DNA of 12,468 nucleotides from Coriobacteriales bacterium (GCA_031286245.1 JAITUO010000176.1:1-12468), one strand, 5' to 3'; counted from the stretch's first letter, positions 1-6,597 are shown. The notes: generated from the letters alone by a model not told the origin. Translations and numbers: made by a program.

Positions 1-1454
1 GCAGTGAGGCCGAGCAAAAGCGAATCTTGGAGCGTTTGGCCACCGGACGATTGGACATGCTGGTTGGTACTCACCGGCTCTTATCCGCAGATGTAAATCC
101 TCGCGACCTGGGATTGATCATCATCGACGAAGAGCAGCGTTTCGGAGTTCAGCACAAAGAGCAATTAAAAAACCTACGTGAACAGGTGGATGTACTGACC
201 TTAAGCGCTACGCCGATTCCACGAACCATGCAGATGGCTTTGTCCGGCGTCCGCGACATGAGCCTGATCAACACGCCTCCGGTCAGTCGCACGCCAGTCA
301 GTGTCCGCGTTAGCGAATGGGACGAGGATACAGTCAGCGCTGCCATCCGCCATGAGATCGGGCGGGGTGGGCAGGTTTATTATGTCAGCAATCGTGTGAA
401 GCGGATCGACGATGCTCAGGCACGTGTGTTTGCCGCTGCGCCGGAAGCCAGCGTCGGCATTGCTCATGGTAAGCTAGCCAGCCGGCAGTTGGAAGATGTC
501 ATGGAGCGCTTTGCCGCGCGAGAGTTCGATGTGCTGATCGCCACAACCATCATCGAAAGCGGTTTGGACAACCCCCATACCAACACGCTGATCATCGAGG
601 ATTCCCAGCGCCTCGGGCTGGCCCAACTCTATCAGTTGAAGGGCCGCGTCGGTCGTTCGCATGCCCAAGCCTACGCCTACTTTTTGTTCCCGGCAGAGAA
701 TCAGTTGACGTCGGAAGCCATTGAGCGGCTGACGGCCATCGATGAGTTCCAAGACCTCGGTAGTGGCATGAAAGTAGCTATGCGTGACCTGGAGATCCGC
801 GGAGCCGGTAGCCTGTTGGGTGCCGAGCAGAGTGGCAATATCGCTGCAGTCGGCTTCGACTTTTTCGCCCAGATGATCAATGAAGCTGTCCGAGCGGCTC
901 GAGCCGGCGAGCTGGCTGAGGCTTTGCAGGATCACGACTTTGACACTTTGGGTAACACCTCCAGCCCGAAGTCCGAAGTCCGAGTTGAGCTGCCTGAACC
1001 TTGCTTCTTCCCGGAGGAATATCTGGCTGAAGCCGACCAGCGGGTGATGAACTATCGACGCCTGGCGGCAATAGAAGACCTTGATACTCTAAACAGGCTG
1101 CAAGATCAGATTGTGGATGAGTACGGGGCAATGCCTGCTGCAGCTCGTAATCTGTTCGACCGTGAACGTTGCCGGATTCTGGCAGTTGGACTAAGCATCT
1201 CAAGCATCTACCTGCAACGCAAGAATTTTGTACTAGACGGTATACAGCTGGAATCCAGCCAAGCGGCAGAGCTGAAGCGTCAAGGTGGTCTCTACTTCGC
1301 CAAGTCGCATCGTTTGCAATACCCCAGCCACCAAGGCGAGACGAGGTTTTATCCACAGTTAATAGAACTGCTGGAAAGCTTGGATATCATTGGCGATAGT
1401 GATCCGATAGCAAACAGTTTATTAAGCAAAATACACGCGAATCAGCGTCTGTAA
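1..1454 (+). CDS. mfd: Transcription-repair coupling factor Mfd, C-terminal part (5' end outside window)
   Basis: Mfd is a DNA translocase that pushes stalled RNA polymerase off damaged template and recruits the UvrABC excision machinery. The open frame is already running at base 3 (reading SEAEQKRI before the first TTG at 27), so the gene is cut at its 5' end and about 483 residues remain of a family usually near 1,100-1,200. Visible superfamily 2 helicase motifs, in order: GTHRLL, the Walker B box DEEQRFGVQHKE, SATPIPRTM, the ATTIIESGLD motif, and the LKGRVGRS arginine-finger motif. The RecG/Mfd translocation region follows (DLEIRGAGSLLGAEQSG), then the C-terminal regulatory domain opening near VELPEPCFFPEEYLAEADQR. 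The reading frame is intact to its TAA. The gene is convergent with the next one and overlaps it by 13 bp. Identification is very secure. Confidence 0.97.
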   Translation, partial: SEAEQKRILERLATGRLDMLVGTHRLLSADVNPRDLGLIIIDEEQRFGVQHKEQLKNLREQVDVLTLSATPIPRTMQMALSGVRDMSLINTPPVSRTPVSVRVSEWDEDTVSAAIRHEIGRGGQVYYVSNRVKRIDDAQARVFAAAPEASVGIAHGKLASRQLEDVMERFAAREFDVLIATTIIESGLDNPHTNTLIIEDSQRLGLAQLYQLKGRVGRSHAQAYAYFLFPAENQLTSEAIERLTAIDEFQDLGSGMKVAMRDLEIRGAGSLLGAEQSGNIAAVGFDFFAQMINEAVRAARAGELAEALQDHDFDTLGNTSSPKSEVRVELPEPCFFPEEYLAEADQRVMNYRRLAAIEDLDTLNRLQDQIVDEYGAMPAAARNLFDRERCRILAVGLSISSIYLQRKNFVLDGIQLESSQAAELKRQGGLYFAKSHRLQYPSHQGETRFYPQLIELLESLDIIGDSDPIANSLLSKIHANQRL

Positions 1455-2143
1455 GTCAAGTCAAAAAAGTACTCATCCAAGGTAATGGGATTTGGATCGT
1501 AGAAGGTATCATCATCAACGACCTTCAATGTGCCCGTCCATTTTTTCAAGTCTTTTGGATCGTGCAGTGAGTCGATGTAGATAACTCCCTTGTCAGTATC
1601 GCCAGCTTCGGTGCGCAGGACTGAGACATAGACATCCGAATACGGAGCCATCTTGCCATCGAAAGCATTGTCAAGAAAGAGCAGGTAAATTGCATTACCG
1701 GATTTGTTGATGATATAGATGTCGATCTGGAGGGTAGTGGAGCCGTCGGACTCATAATAGGGGTAGGCTTCGCCGACTCCGACGATCAGATAGTCGTTCG
1801 CAACGATTGCCGTATAACCGTTGGGTAGTTCGGGAGAGTTATATCCACCGTTCCAATACTTGGTCTGGCTACCGCCGTTAAACAGACTGACGATGGCTAT
1901 TCCTCCAGCGATCAGGAGACCTGTAGCCAGCACCCCGATGATCAAGAAGATCAGCCAGGTCTTCTTTTTCTGCGGAGGAGTTTGATAGGTAAGCATTGGT
2001 TGGGAGGTTGCATAACCTGGTTGAGGGGGCTGAGGGGAGTAGTAGTCGGGTTGAGTGGGCTGGGTGATCTCCTGGGCGGATCCACAATTAGTGCAGTACC
2101 GAGAGTTATCTAAAATCTCCTGATGGCAATACTTACAAAGCAT
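1442..2143 (-). CDS. Zinc-ribbon, single-pass membrane protein (shorter paralog)
   Basis: A 233-residue protein of unknown function. Residues 3-20 form a zinc ribbon (C3-x2-C6 and C17-x2-C20). Residues about 25-58 are a Pro/Gln/Tyr-rich linker, a Lys patch at 59-61 precedes a transmembrane helix at about 63-88, and residues about 97-233 form a soluble domain. The positive patch suggests that the zinc ribbon is cytoplasmic and the C-terminal domain is outside. That domain is about 65% identical, without gaps, to the same part of the protein at 2795-4036 (88 of 135 positions, hand count). It has alternating hydrophobic stretches (TTLQIDIYIINKS, AIYLLFLDN) that would suit an Ig-like beta-sandwich, possibly DUF4352-like, though this is inference. 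The start ATG has AGAAGGA just upstream. Its 3' end overlaps the 3' end of mfd by 13 bp. Confidence 0.88.
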   Translation of the reverse strand: MLCKYCHQEILDNSRYCTNCGSAQEITQPTQPDYYSPQPPQPGYATSQPMLTYQTPPQKKKTWLIFLIIGVLATGLLIAGGIAIVSLFNGGSQTKYWNGGYNSPELPNGYTAIVANDYLIVGVGEAYPYYESDGSTTLQIDIYIINKSGNAIYLLFLDNAFDGKMAPYSDVYVSVLRTEAGDTDKGVIYIDSLHDPKDLKKWTGTLKVVDDDTFYDPNPITLDEYFFDLTYRR

Positions 2144-2190
2144 CGTGTCCTTCTTTCGGGTATGTGAGATGTTCTTCTTTGTTTAGACTA

Positions 2191-2225
2191 ACTGTAGCTT
2201 TCTAGAGTAAATAGAAAGCTACAGT
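2191..2225 (-). terminator. Perfect 14-bp hairpin downstream of tRNA-Gln
   Basis: The arms at 2191-2204 and 2212-2225 are perfect inverted repeats (ACTGTAGCTTTCTA and its complement) around a 7-base loop. The hairpin starts 17 bp beyond the 3' end of the tRNA and lies upstream of the zinc-ribbon gene at 1442-2143, so it could end the tRNA transcript. No good U-tract follows on either strand, so it may instead be a processing or stability hairpin. Termination is inferred; the hairpin itself is certain. Confidence 0.5.
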
Positions 2226-2241
2226 GTCTTGATTATTAGTA

Positions 2242-2315
2242 TGGCTGGGGCAACAGGATTCGAACCTATATAGCTGGCACCAAAAACCAGAGTCCTACCA
2301 TTGGACGATGCCCCA
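2242..2315 (-). tRNA. tRNA-Gln (anticodon UUG), CCA encoded
   Basis: The complement folds into a full cloverleaf. The 7-bp acceptor stem is TGGGGCA with TGCCCCA. The D stem is GTCC/GGAC around AATGGTA. The anticodon stem is CTGGT/GCCAG with loop TTTTGGT, giving anticodon TTG. A 4-base variable loop is followed by the T arm ATAGG-TTCGAAT-CCTGT. Discriminator G73 and a genomically encoded CCA complete the 74 bases. The TGGGG acceptor start is typical of bacterial tRNA-Gln. The gene stands alone between the two zinc-ribbon paralogs and is transcribed in the same direction as they are. Confidence 0.96.
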
Positions 2316-2332
2316 ACGTAACCAATCAGTCT

Positions 2333-2338
2333 ATTGTA
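2333..2338 (-). promoter_or_regulatory. Candidate -10 box of the tRNA-Gln promoter
   Basis: On the minus strand TACAAT (5 of 6 matches to TATAAT) lies 17 bases before the tRNA 5' end, leaving room for a start site and a short leader. No convincing -35 hexamer sits at 16-18 bp. The best match, CAGACA, is 20 bp away. The zone where a -35 box would lie is occupied by the tandem octamers and palindrome listed next. Confidence 0.4.
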
Positions 2339-2345
2339 TGAGCTT

Positions 2346-2375
2346 CGAGTTGTCGAGTTGTCTGCTTTAAGCAGA
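2346..2375. promoter_or_regulatory. Operator-like cluster: tandem octamer CGAGTTGT x2 and a 15-bp palindrome
   Basis: CGAGTTGT occurs twice head to tail at 2346-2353 and 2354-2361, and a third near-copy (CGAGTTGA) is at 2393-2400. Directly adjoining is a dyad with 7-bp arms, TCTGCTT-T-AAGCAGA (2361-2375). All lie immediately upstream of the candidate tRNA-Gln -10 box, where a regulator or an UP-like element could act. The repeats are seen directly; a regulatory role is inferred. Confidence 0.35.
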
Positions 2376-2396
2376 GCATGTACGGGGGGTATCGAG

Positions 2397-2560
2397 TTGA
2401 GAGAGTAGTCTTTTGCTGAAAAACACGCGCTGTGTACGCTTTTTAAGGCGAATCCTGTCAAATTAGTATGAATATCCCCAAGTATTCTATCGAATTTAGC
2501 CAAATTCGACATAATGAGAGTACACAACGCGTGTTTTTCAGCAAAAGACCTATCTCTCAA
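2397..2560. repeat. Long imperfect inverted repeat (about 41-bp arms) with a nested hairpin
   Basis: The left arm (2397-2437) and right arm (2520-2560) are inverted copies. The inner 30 bp (2408-2437 against 2520-2549) match with one difference, which would be a G-U pair in RNA on one strand. The outer 8 bp (TTGAGAGA / TCTCTCAA) also match, with three mismatches between the two blocks. The 82-base interior holds a second perfect hairpin, TCGAATTT-AGCC-AAATTCGA (2490-2509). No convincing open frame crosses the element and no target-site duplication is evident. It could be a structured RNA, a cruciform or protein-binding site, or a small non-autonomous foldback element. Confidence 0.85.
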
Positions 2561-2624
2561 GATTTAAACAGCACACAACGCGCCTCATAAGCAAACCACA
2601 CCTTGAAAAAGGGGAGACATAGCA

Positions 2625-2702
2625 ATGTCAGAGCTGGAATTATATGGAGGCAGAGCTGAACTGTACACATCAGGATGTTTATTGAATGTCAGTACAAACT
2701 GA
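2625..2702 (+). CDS. Possible 25-residue small protein
   Basis: ATG at 2625 is preceded by a very good Shine-Dalgarno sequence, AAAAAGGGGAG ending at 2616 (8-base spacer), and the frame closes at a TGA after 25 codons. The peptide starts MSELELYGGRAELYTSG and has one cysteine near its C-terminal half. A 13-bp-stem hairpin with a T-rich 3' arm starts 30 bp past the stop and could terminate this transcript as well as the convergent one. Upstream, TTTAAA (2563-2568), 17 bp, then CATAAG (2586-2591) is a weak promoter candidate. I do not recognise a family. It could be a genuine small protein or signal peptide precursor, or a chance frame behind a chance ribosome-binding-like sequence. Confidence 0.3.
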   Translation: MSELELYGGRAELYTSGCLLNVSTN

Positions 2703-2732
2703 ACGAAGGTCAACCCTGCCGGATCATGAAAG

Positions 2733-2764
2733 CAAGAAAGCCGCTATATAAAGCGGCTTTCTTG
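2733..2764 (-). terminator. Rho-independent terminator of the longer zinc-ribbon gene (possibly bidirectional)
   Basis: The arms at 2733-2745 and 2752-2764 form a perfect 13-bp stem (CAAGAAAGCCGCT and its complement) with a 6-base loop. On the minus strand the GC core AGCGGC is followed by TTTCTTGCTTTC, a T-rich tail, and the stem begins 30 bp after the stop codon of the gene at 2795-4036. On the plus strand the A/T-rich arm also gives CTTTCTT after the GC core, so it could stop plus-strand transcripts too. Confidence 0.75.
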
Positions 2765-2794
2765 AAGGTAATTCAAGATTGTATGCTGGCCTGT

Positions 2795-4036
2795 TCACCA
2801 ACGGAAAGTAAGGTTGAAATCAATTGTTTGCAAAAACACGGGATTCGCGTCATAGAAAGTGTCATCATCAACGATATACAGAGTGCCTTTCCAGTTGTTC
2901 AAATCCTCTGGATAACGCAGGCATTCGATGTAGACAACACCTTGGTCAGTATCATATGGCTCAGTACGGAGGACTGATACAAAAACCATATCGTATGGAG
3001 CAGATACGCCATCAAATGTATTATCTCGGAAAAGCAGATACAGAGCGTTTCTAGATTTGTTGATTATGTAGAGATCGACCTGTAGTGTAGTCGTACCATC
3101 GTTTTCATTATAAGGTCGTATCTCCCCGACTCCGATGATGAAGCGATCGTTAGATACAATCGCTGTGTAGCCTCTCGGTAGTTCAGATGAGTTGATGCCA
3201 CCTGTCCAGCCAAGTGATGTAGATGTGCCACCTCCACCACCGCCACCGCCACTGCCACTGCCGCCACCTCCACCATTATTGTTGGTGTTCAACAGGTTCC
3301 AGATCAGGATGCCTCCTACAGAAAGAGCAGCGACGATCAGCACACCGATGATAACGAAAATCAACCAGGTTTTATTCTTCTTCGGTGGGGCTTGATAACT
3401 GTAAGGTTGTTGGTCGTAGCTTATTTGCTGAGGTTGCGAATAGCCAGGTTGGGGTTGAGAATAACCTGGTTGAGGTTGAGAATAGCCAGATTGCATTTGC
3501 TGAGGCTGTTGTGATTGCTGAGTAGTGCTGGGATATCTGTCATACACCGGTTGGGGAGCCGGAGCATAGTCTGGGGGTTGAGCCGAAGCATAATCTGGGG
3601 GTTGAGCCGGAGCATAACCTTGTGCAGGTGTTGAAGAATAGTCCGGAGCAGGAGCAGGTACATAGTCCGGGGCAGGAGCCGATACATAATCCGGAGCAGG
3701 AGCGGGCACATAATCCGGAGCAGGAGCAGGTACATAGTCTTGTGCAGGAGCAGTTGACGGTGCCATATACTGCTGAGCGGGCGGTGGTACTGCAGCATCA
3801 AACTGCTGTGTTGGTGCTGGAGGAGTCAGGCTAGGAGGAGGCAGATATTCCGATACAGCAGGCGTAGGTATTTCAGTAGGCAGAAAGTCTGGAATTGCAG
3901 TTACAGCAGCAGGTGCTGGGATTTCAGGCGGTTGAAACTCCGAAGCTGTAGGCATAGCGGTGTCTTGGATACTGCCACAAAAGGTACAAAACCTAGAGTC
4001 ATCAGCGATTTCTTGATGGCAATTCTTACATAGCAT
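2795..4036 (-). CDS. Zinc-ribbon, repeat-rich single-pass membrane protein (longer paralog)
   Basis: A 413-residue protein of unknown function and paralog of the product of 1442-2143. The N-terminal zinc ribbon has C3, C6, C17 and C20. A Pro/Ala/Tyr/Gln-rich linker of nearly 200 residues follows, with PDYVPAPA-type octapeptides at about 99-133 and GYSQPQP heptapeptides at 184-204. A transmembrane helix spans about 223-249, then comes a nearly pure Gly spacer (255-270) and the conserved domain at about 277-413. The linker and Gly spacer are absent or short in the paralog, so the two proteins differ mainly in the tether length on each side of the membrane. AGAGAGG precedes the ATG by 6 bases. 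The gene follows the antiporter gene by 159 bp on the same strand and could share its transcript; the hairpin at 2733-2764 ends it. A stress-sensing or envelope role is possible, but nothing in the sequence fixes one. Confidence 0.9.
   Translation of the reverse strand: MLCKNCHQEIADDSRFCTFCGSIQDTAMPTASEFQPPEIPAPAAVTAIPDFLPTEIPTPAVSEYLPPPSLTPPAPTQQFDAAVPPPAQQYMAPSTAPAQDYVPAPAPDYVPAPAPDYVSAPAPDYVPAPAPDYSSTPAQGYAPAQPPDYASAQPPDYAPAPQPVYDRYPSTTQQSQQPQQMQSGYSQPQPGYSQPQPGYSQPQQISYDQQPYSYQAPPKKNKTWLIFVIIGVLIVAALSVGGILIWNLLNTNNNGGGGGSGSGGGGGGGGTSTSLGWTGGINSSELPRGYTAIVSNDRFIIGVGEIRPYNENDGTTTLQVDLYIINKSRNALYLLFRDNTFDGVSAPYDMVFVSVLRTEPYDTDQGVVYIECLRYPEDLNNWKGTLYIVDDDTFYDANPVFLQTIDFNLTFRW
3425..3487 (-). 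repeat. Three tandem 21-bp units encoding GYSQPQP
   Basis: Within the longer zinc-ribbon gene, residues 184-204 read as three consecutive Gly-Tyr-Ser-Gln-Pro-Gln-Pro/Gln heptapeptides, just before the transmembrane helix. The DNA units are close to identical, which suggests recent slippage expansion. Confidence 0.85.
3638..3739 (-). repeat. Tandem 24-bp units encoding PDYVPAPA
   Basis: Residues 100-133 of the longer zinc-ribbon protein contain about four octapeptides of the form Pro-Asp-Tyr-Val-Pro-Ala-Pro-Ala, with degenerating units (PDYSSTPA, PDYASAQP) after them. These are direct repeats in the DNA and probably vary in number between strains. Confidence 0.85.
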
Positions 4037-4038
4037 GG

Positions 4039-4248
4039 TTACCTCTCTTTCAGGTAAAACACAATCCTTCCCACTTTCAGCTCCTCAATAACTGGGAGCG
4101 TATCGTCCAAAACCACTGTATCAGAAGTAGATGATAGGCAATAGAGTAAAGATTGTTCCCGGGCTTCTCCACATGAATAAATACTGCTTGGTAGCTTAGA
4201 ATTCCAGGAAGCCTTCGATGTCCAGCTCCATGGCAGCGACGCTGTCAT
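4039..4248 (-). CDS. Doubtful small ORF bridging the antiporter and zinc-ribbon genes
   Basis: A 69-codon frame starts at an ATG with AAGGAG four bases upstream, overlaps the last 53 bases of the antiporter gene in another frame, and stops 2 bp before the ATG of the longer zinc-ribbon gene. Its last 25 or so residues (TVVLDDTLPVIEELKVGRIV, then FYLKER) look protein-like and end in a way that would allow translational coupling. The first third is just an off-frame reading of the antiporter tail, and the AAGGAG encodes antiporter residues. No family is recognised. It may be a chance frame in a 159-bp gap. Confidence 0.2.
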   Translation of the reverse strand: MTASLPWSWTSKASWNSKLPSSIYSCGEAREQSLLYCLSSTSDTVVLDDTLPVIEELKVGRIVFYLKER

Positions 4249-6430
4249 ACATCTCCTTGGCAGTTTGGCGGGAAATCCTTTCAGATTGCAAGGCTTCAGC
4301 TATCGCCTGGCGCTCCCATTCCATAGCTTTCATCGACAGACGAAGCTCTTTGCGTTCGCGTTCGGCCTGTAGCTCGGTGGCGTTGGTCAGCATCAGCATC
4401 AACGATTGGATGCGTTGCGATGTGCGGGTCAATTGGTGGTTGGCGTCAAGGACATACCTATCGATCAGCCGCGAGGACAGATTGTTTTCTTCCGGTGTGT
4501 CGGCGAGCTCTTGTTGCAATTCACCAAGACGTTGCATGACGAATTTTAAGTTCTCGACACGCAGTCCCCTCACTTGTAGCTTGCCTTCTGATTGCCCGAT
4601 TGACCGGTTATCCCGGCGGGCGTGGCGGACAAAGGCCCAACGTCGGTAGAGTCTGACGAATTGATCTCCGACGGCTCTGATACTCTCACGAAATGTCGAG
4701 TGGTGCTCCAGGCAGGCTAGCTGGCGGCTGAGGTTGTTCAGATAAAGCATCCCCAAGAAAGTGCCAACACGGCCTTCCGATATCAGGTTCAGCGTATTTT
4801 GTCGCTCATATAATACTATCTGTGCTCGCAGCTGCAGCTCTTCAGAGTCTTCTAAAGTACGGGAAGTTTGTAACCGTTGGATACGCTCGTCGTACTCGCT
4901 GATGACGGCGTTAGCGAGACTGATATCACCGGTCTTGGCGTGTTCCAGTAGCTGATCTACTACAAAGCGGAAGATACCGACCATGGTATCGACCTCTGCT
5001 TCCTGCCGGTCGGACTGGTAGGTTTTCGGGCAGATGAAAGGCAATACAATTCTGGTAGTAATCAAAGAAAGCAGAATCACACCGGAAGCGACGAACACGA
5101 TGATATCCCGCTCGGGAAACAGGCTGCCATCAGGTAGCAGCATGGGGATGGCAAAGATCATCGCCAGGGTGATTGCTCCCTTAGGCCCGGCAAAAGTCAT
5201 TTGGAAGGCATCAACGAAATGATGTCGCCAATACTTTGGGTCGGCATGGGCCTGTCGGCGTTCTGTTTTATTAACCTGACGACGCATGCTCATGCGTTCT
5301 TTCCAAACCGCAAAACCAGTCAGGTTTTGTGAAGGTTCTGGCGTATCGGGTGGGACAGTCAGAGGTAGAGGAGCATGTTGTTTCAAGCGCAGGGCATCAA
5401 TGTCCGTAGTTAAGTTGGTATTACGACGTTGAGCCAACAACCAGGCAAAGCGAACCATCAGAGTAACACCTTGGATGATGAAGATGCAGAGGACCAAAAA
5501 GGGAAGGCTGATATCGGTGCGAGCCAGCATGGCTGACGTTGCAAAAGGAAGCTGAGTGCCAAGCATCAGAAAGCAGAGGCCATTCAAGACAAACATGATG
5601 ACTGACCAGGCACTGGTCGAAACAATAGTATTACGTGCCGAGACCGGGGTACGTTCGCTGGGGGTGAATGAGTAAGCAATACCTGCAGCCACAACAGCAA
5701 TGATTCCACTGACCCCAATCAGTTCTGATATCAGATAAACCAGACAGGGTGTGATGATTTCGAACAAAACATAAAAAGTGCTGGACTCGACTCCGCTTTT
5801 GACCATCATACGGATAATCAAGTGGCGGAGCAGCATCAACCCGACACCGACCAACACGCCTCCGAAAAACATGTAGATAAATGAGAGTGAGACATTAATA
5901 AGGGAGAAGGATGCAGTCAATACAGCTGCAATGGCAAATTGGAAGCAGACAACGCCGGAGGCATCATTCATTAAACCTTCACCCTTGACTACTTCATCTT
6001 GGCCTGGCTTGATAGTCGAAGTTTCATCGAGAGAGAAGACAGCAACCACATCTGTTGGAGATAAAGCAGCAGCAAATGCGAAACAGGCAGCCAAAGGAAT
6101 CGAAGGCACCAACCAATTGAGGGAGAAAGCTAATACCAGAGTAGTAGCAAAAACCAGGCCGATCGCCAGAGACATAATCGGTCGGCGTAGAGTCCACAAT
6201 GCTTGTTTATTCGAACGTTTGGCCTCATCGAAATCGATTGGCACAATGAATAGGATCATAAACAAAGCTGGATCAAGTACGACACCTTCAAAGGGGATCG
6301 GTGTAGCTACTAAAATGATGCCTAAAGCGACTTGCACCAGTGGTGTATAGACTTTTGGGAAACGCAGTCCAATTAAACTGGAGACTAAGACCGCAGCTAG
6401 CAGTACTAGAATGTACTCGAAAGAATGCAT
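4196..6430 (-). CDS. CPA1-family Na+/H+ antiporter (NhaP-like) with long cytosolic tail
   Basis: This membrane exchanger swaps cytosolic Na+ (or K+) for protons and so helps with pH and salt balance. The protein is 744 residues. About a dozen hydrophobic segments lie in residues 1-335 and 405-467. CPA1 signatures are visible: SPTDVVAVF (124-132), the ion-binding GEGLMNDASG with N155-D156 (150-159), and GPKGAITLA (415-423). A hydrophilic loop at about 335-405 splits the membrane part before the last helices. Residues about 475-744 form a charged, helical, coiled-coil-like cytosolic region resembling the tail of YjcE/NhaP-type exchangers. The start ATG at 6430 has only AGGA upstream. The gene is divergent from glmU across 180 bp and is followed by the longer zinc-ribbon gene. 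Family assignment is secure; ion specificity cannot be read from the sequence. Confidence 0.92.
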   Translation of the reverse strand: MHSFEYILVLLAAVLVSSLIGLRFPKVYTPLVQVALGIILVATPIPFEGVVLDPALFMILFIVPIDFDEAKRSNKQALWTLRRPIMSLAIGLVFATTLVLAFSLNWLVPSIPLAACFAFAAALSPTDVVAVFSLDETSTIKPGQDEVVKGEGLMNDASGVVCFQFAIAAVLTASFSLINVSLSFIYMFFGGVLVGVGLMLLRHLIIRMMVKSGVESSTFYVLFEIITPCLVYLISELIGVSGIIAVVAAGIAYSFTPSERTPVSARNTIVSTSAWSVIMFVLNGLCFLMLGTQLPFATSAMLARTDISLPFLVLCIFIIQGVTLMVRFAWLLAQRRNTNLTTDIDALRLKQHAPLPLTVPPDTPEPSQNLTGFAVWKERMSMRRQVNKTERRQAHADPKYWRHHFVDAFQMTFAGPKGAITLAMIFAIPMLLPDGSLFPERDIIVFVASGVILLSLITTRIVLPFICPKTYQSDRQEAEVDTMVGIFRFVVDQLLEHAKTGDISLANAVISEYDERIQRLQTSRTLEDSEELQLRAQIVLYERQNTLNLISEGRVGTFLGMLYLNNLSRQLACLEHHSTFRESIRAVGDQFVRLYRRWAFVRHARRDNRSIGQSEGKLQVRGLRVENLKFVMQRLGELQQELADTPEENNLSSRLIDRYVLDANHQLTRTSQRIQSLMLMLTNATELQAERERKELRLSMKAMEWERQAIAEALQSERISRQTAKEMYDSVAAMELDIEGFLEF

Positions 6431-6523
6431 GCTGATATCCTAACAGAAAAACCTGACTGTCCAGTTTTATGGAGTTGGCCAACAAGAGGTTTTTGCGGGC
6501 TTATCCACTATTGTGAAACAGCT

Positions 6524-6553
6524 TTCACCGTAGGCCAGGCTAACTGCTACACT
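6524..6553 (+). promoter_or_regulatory. Candidate promoter of the glmU operon
   Basis: TTCACC (6524-6529), an 18-bp spacer, then TACACT (6548-6553) preceded by TGC as an extended -10. It lies 57 bp upstream of the glmU start in the 180-bp divergent gap shared with the antiporter gene. The match is moderate. No equally good promoter was found for the antiporter on the other strand. Confidence 0.4.
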
Positions 6554-6597
6554 GATTTTTGTCATGAATAGATCAGCCAAATGGTCAGCTATGTGAT

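Noticed and set aside
1349..1357. A perfect DnaA box (TTATCCACA) inside mfd and a near match at 6501-6509
   Set aside because: Single, widely separated sites without a cluster, an AT-rich unwinding region or dnaA/dnaN nearby. Not an origin.
2219..2560. A 113-codon minus-strand frame across tRNA-Gln and the inverted repeat
   Set aside because: It reads straight through a complete tRNA gene and both arms of the inverted repeat. It is a chance frame.
2397..2560. Insertion sequence or integrative element at the tRNA
   Set aside because: No transposase or integrase, no target-site duplication at the repeat ends, and no second copy of the tRNA 3' end in the window. The repeat also lies on the 5' side of the tRNA, not the usual 3' attachment side.
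2675..2977. A 100-codon plus-strand frame
   Set aside because: Most of it is antisense to the conserved domain of the longer zinc-ribbon gene and it passes through the terminator hairpin.
3425..3739. CRISPR-like array
   Set aside because: The repeats are directly tandem, in-frame and without unique spacers. They encode a protein linker.
3421..3834. Overlapping frames on both strands in the linker-repeat region
   Set aside because: They are repeat-derived shadows of the zinc-ribbon gene. The periodic DNA simply leaves other frames open.
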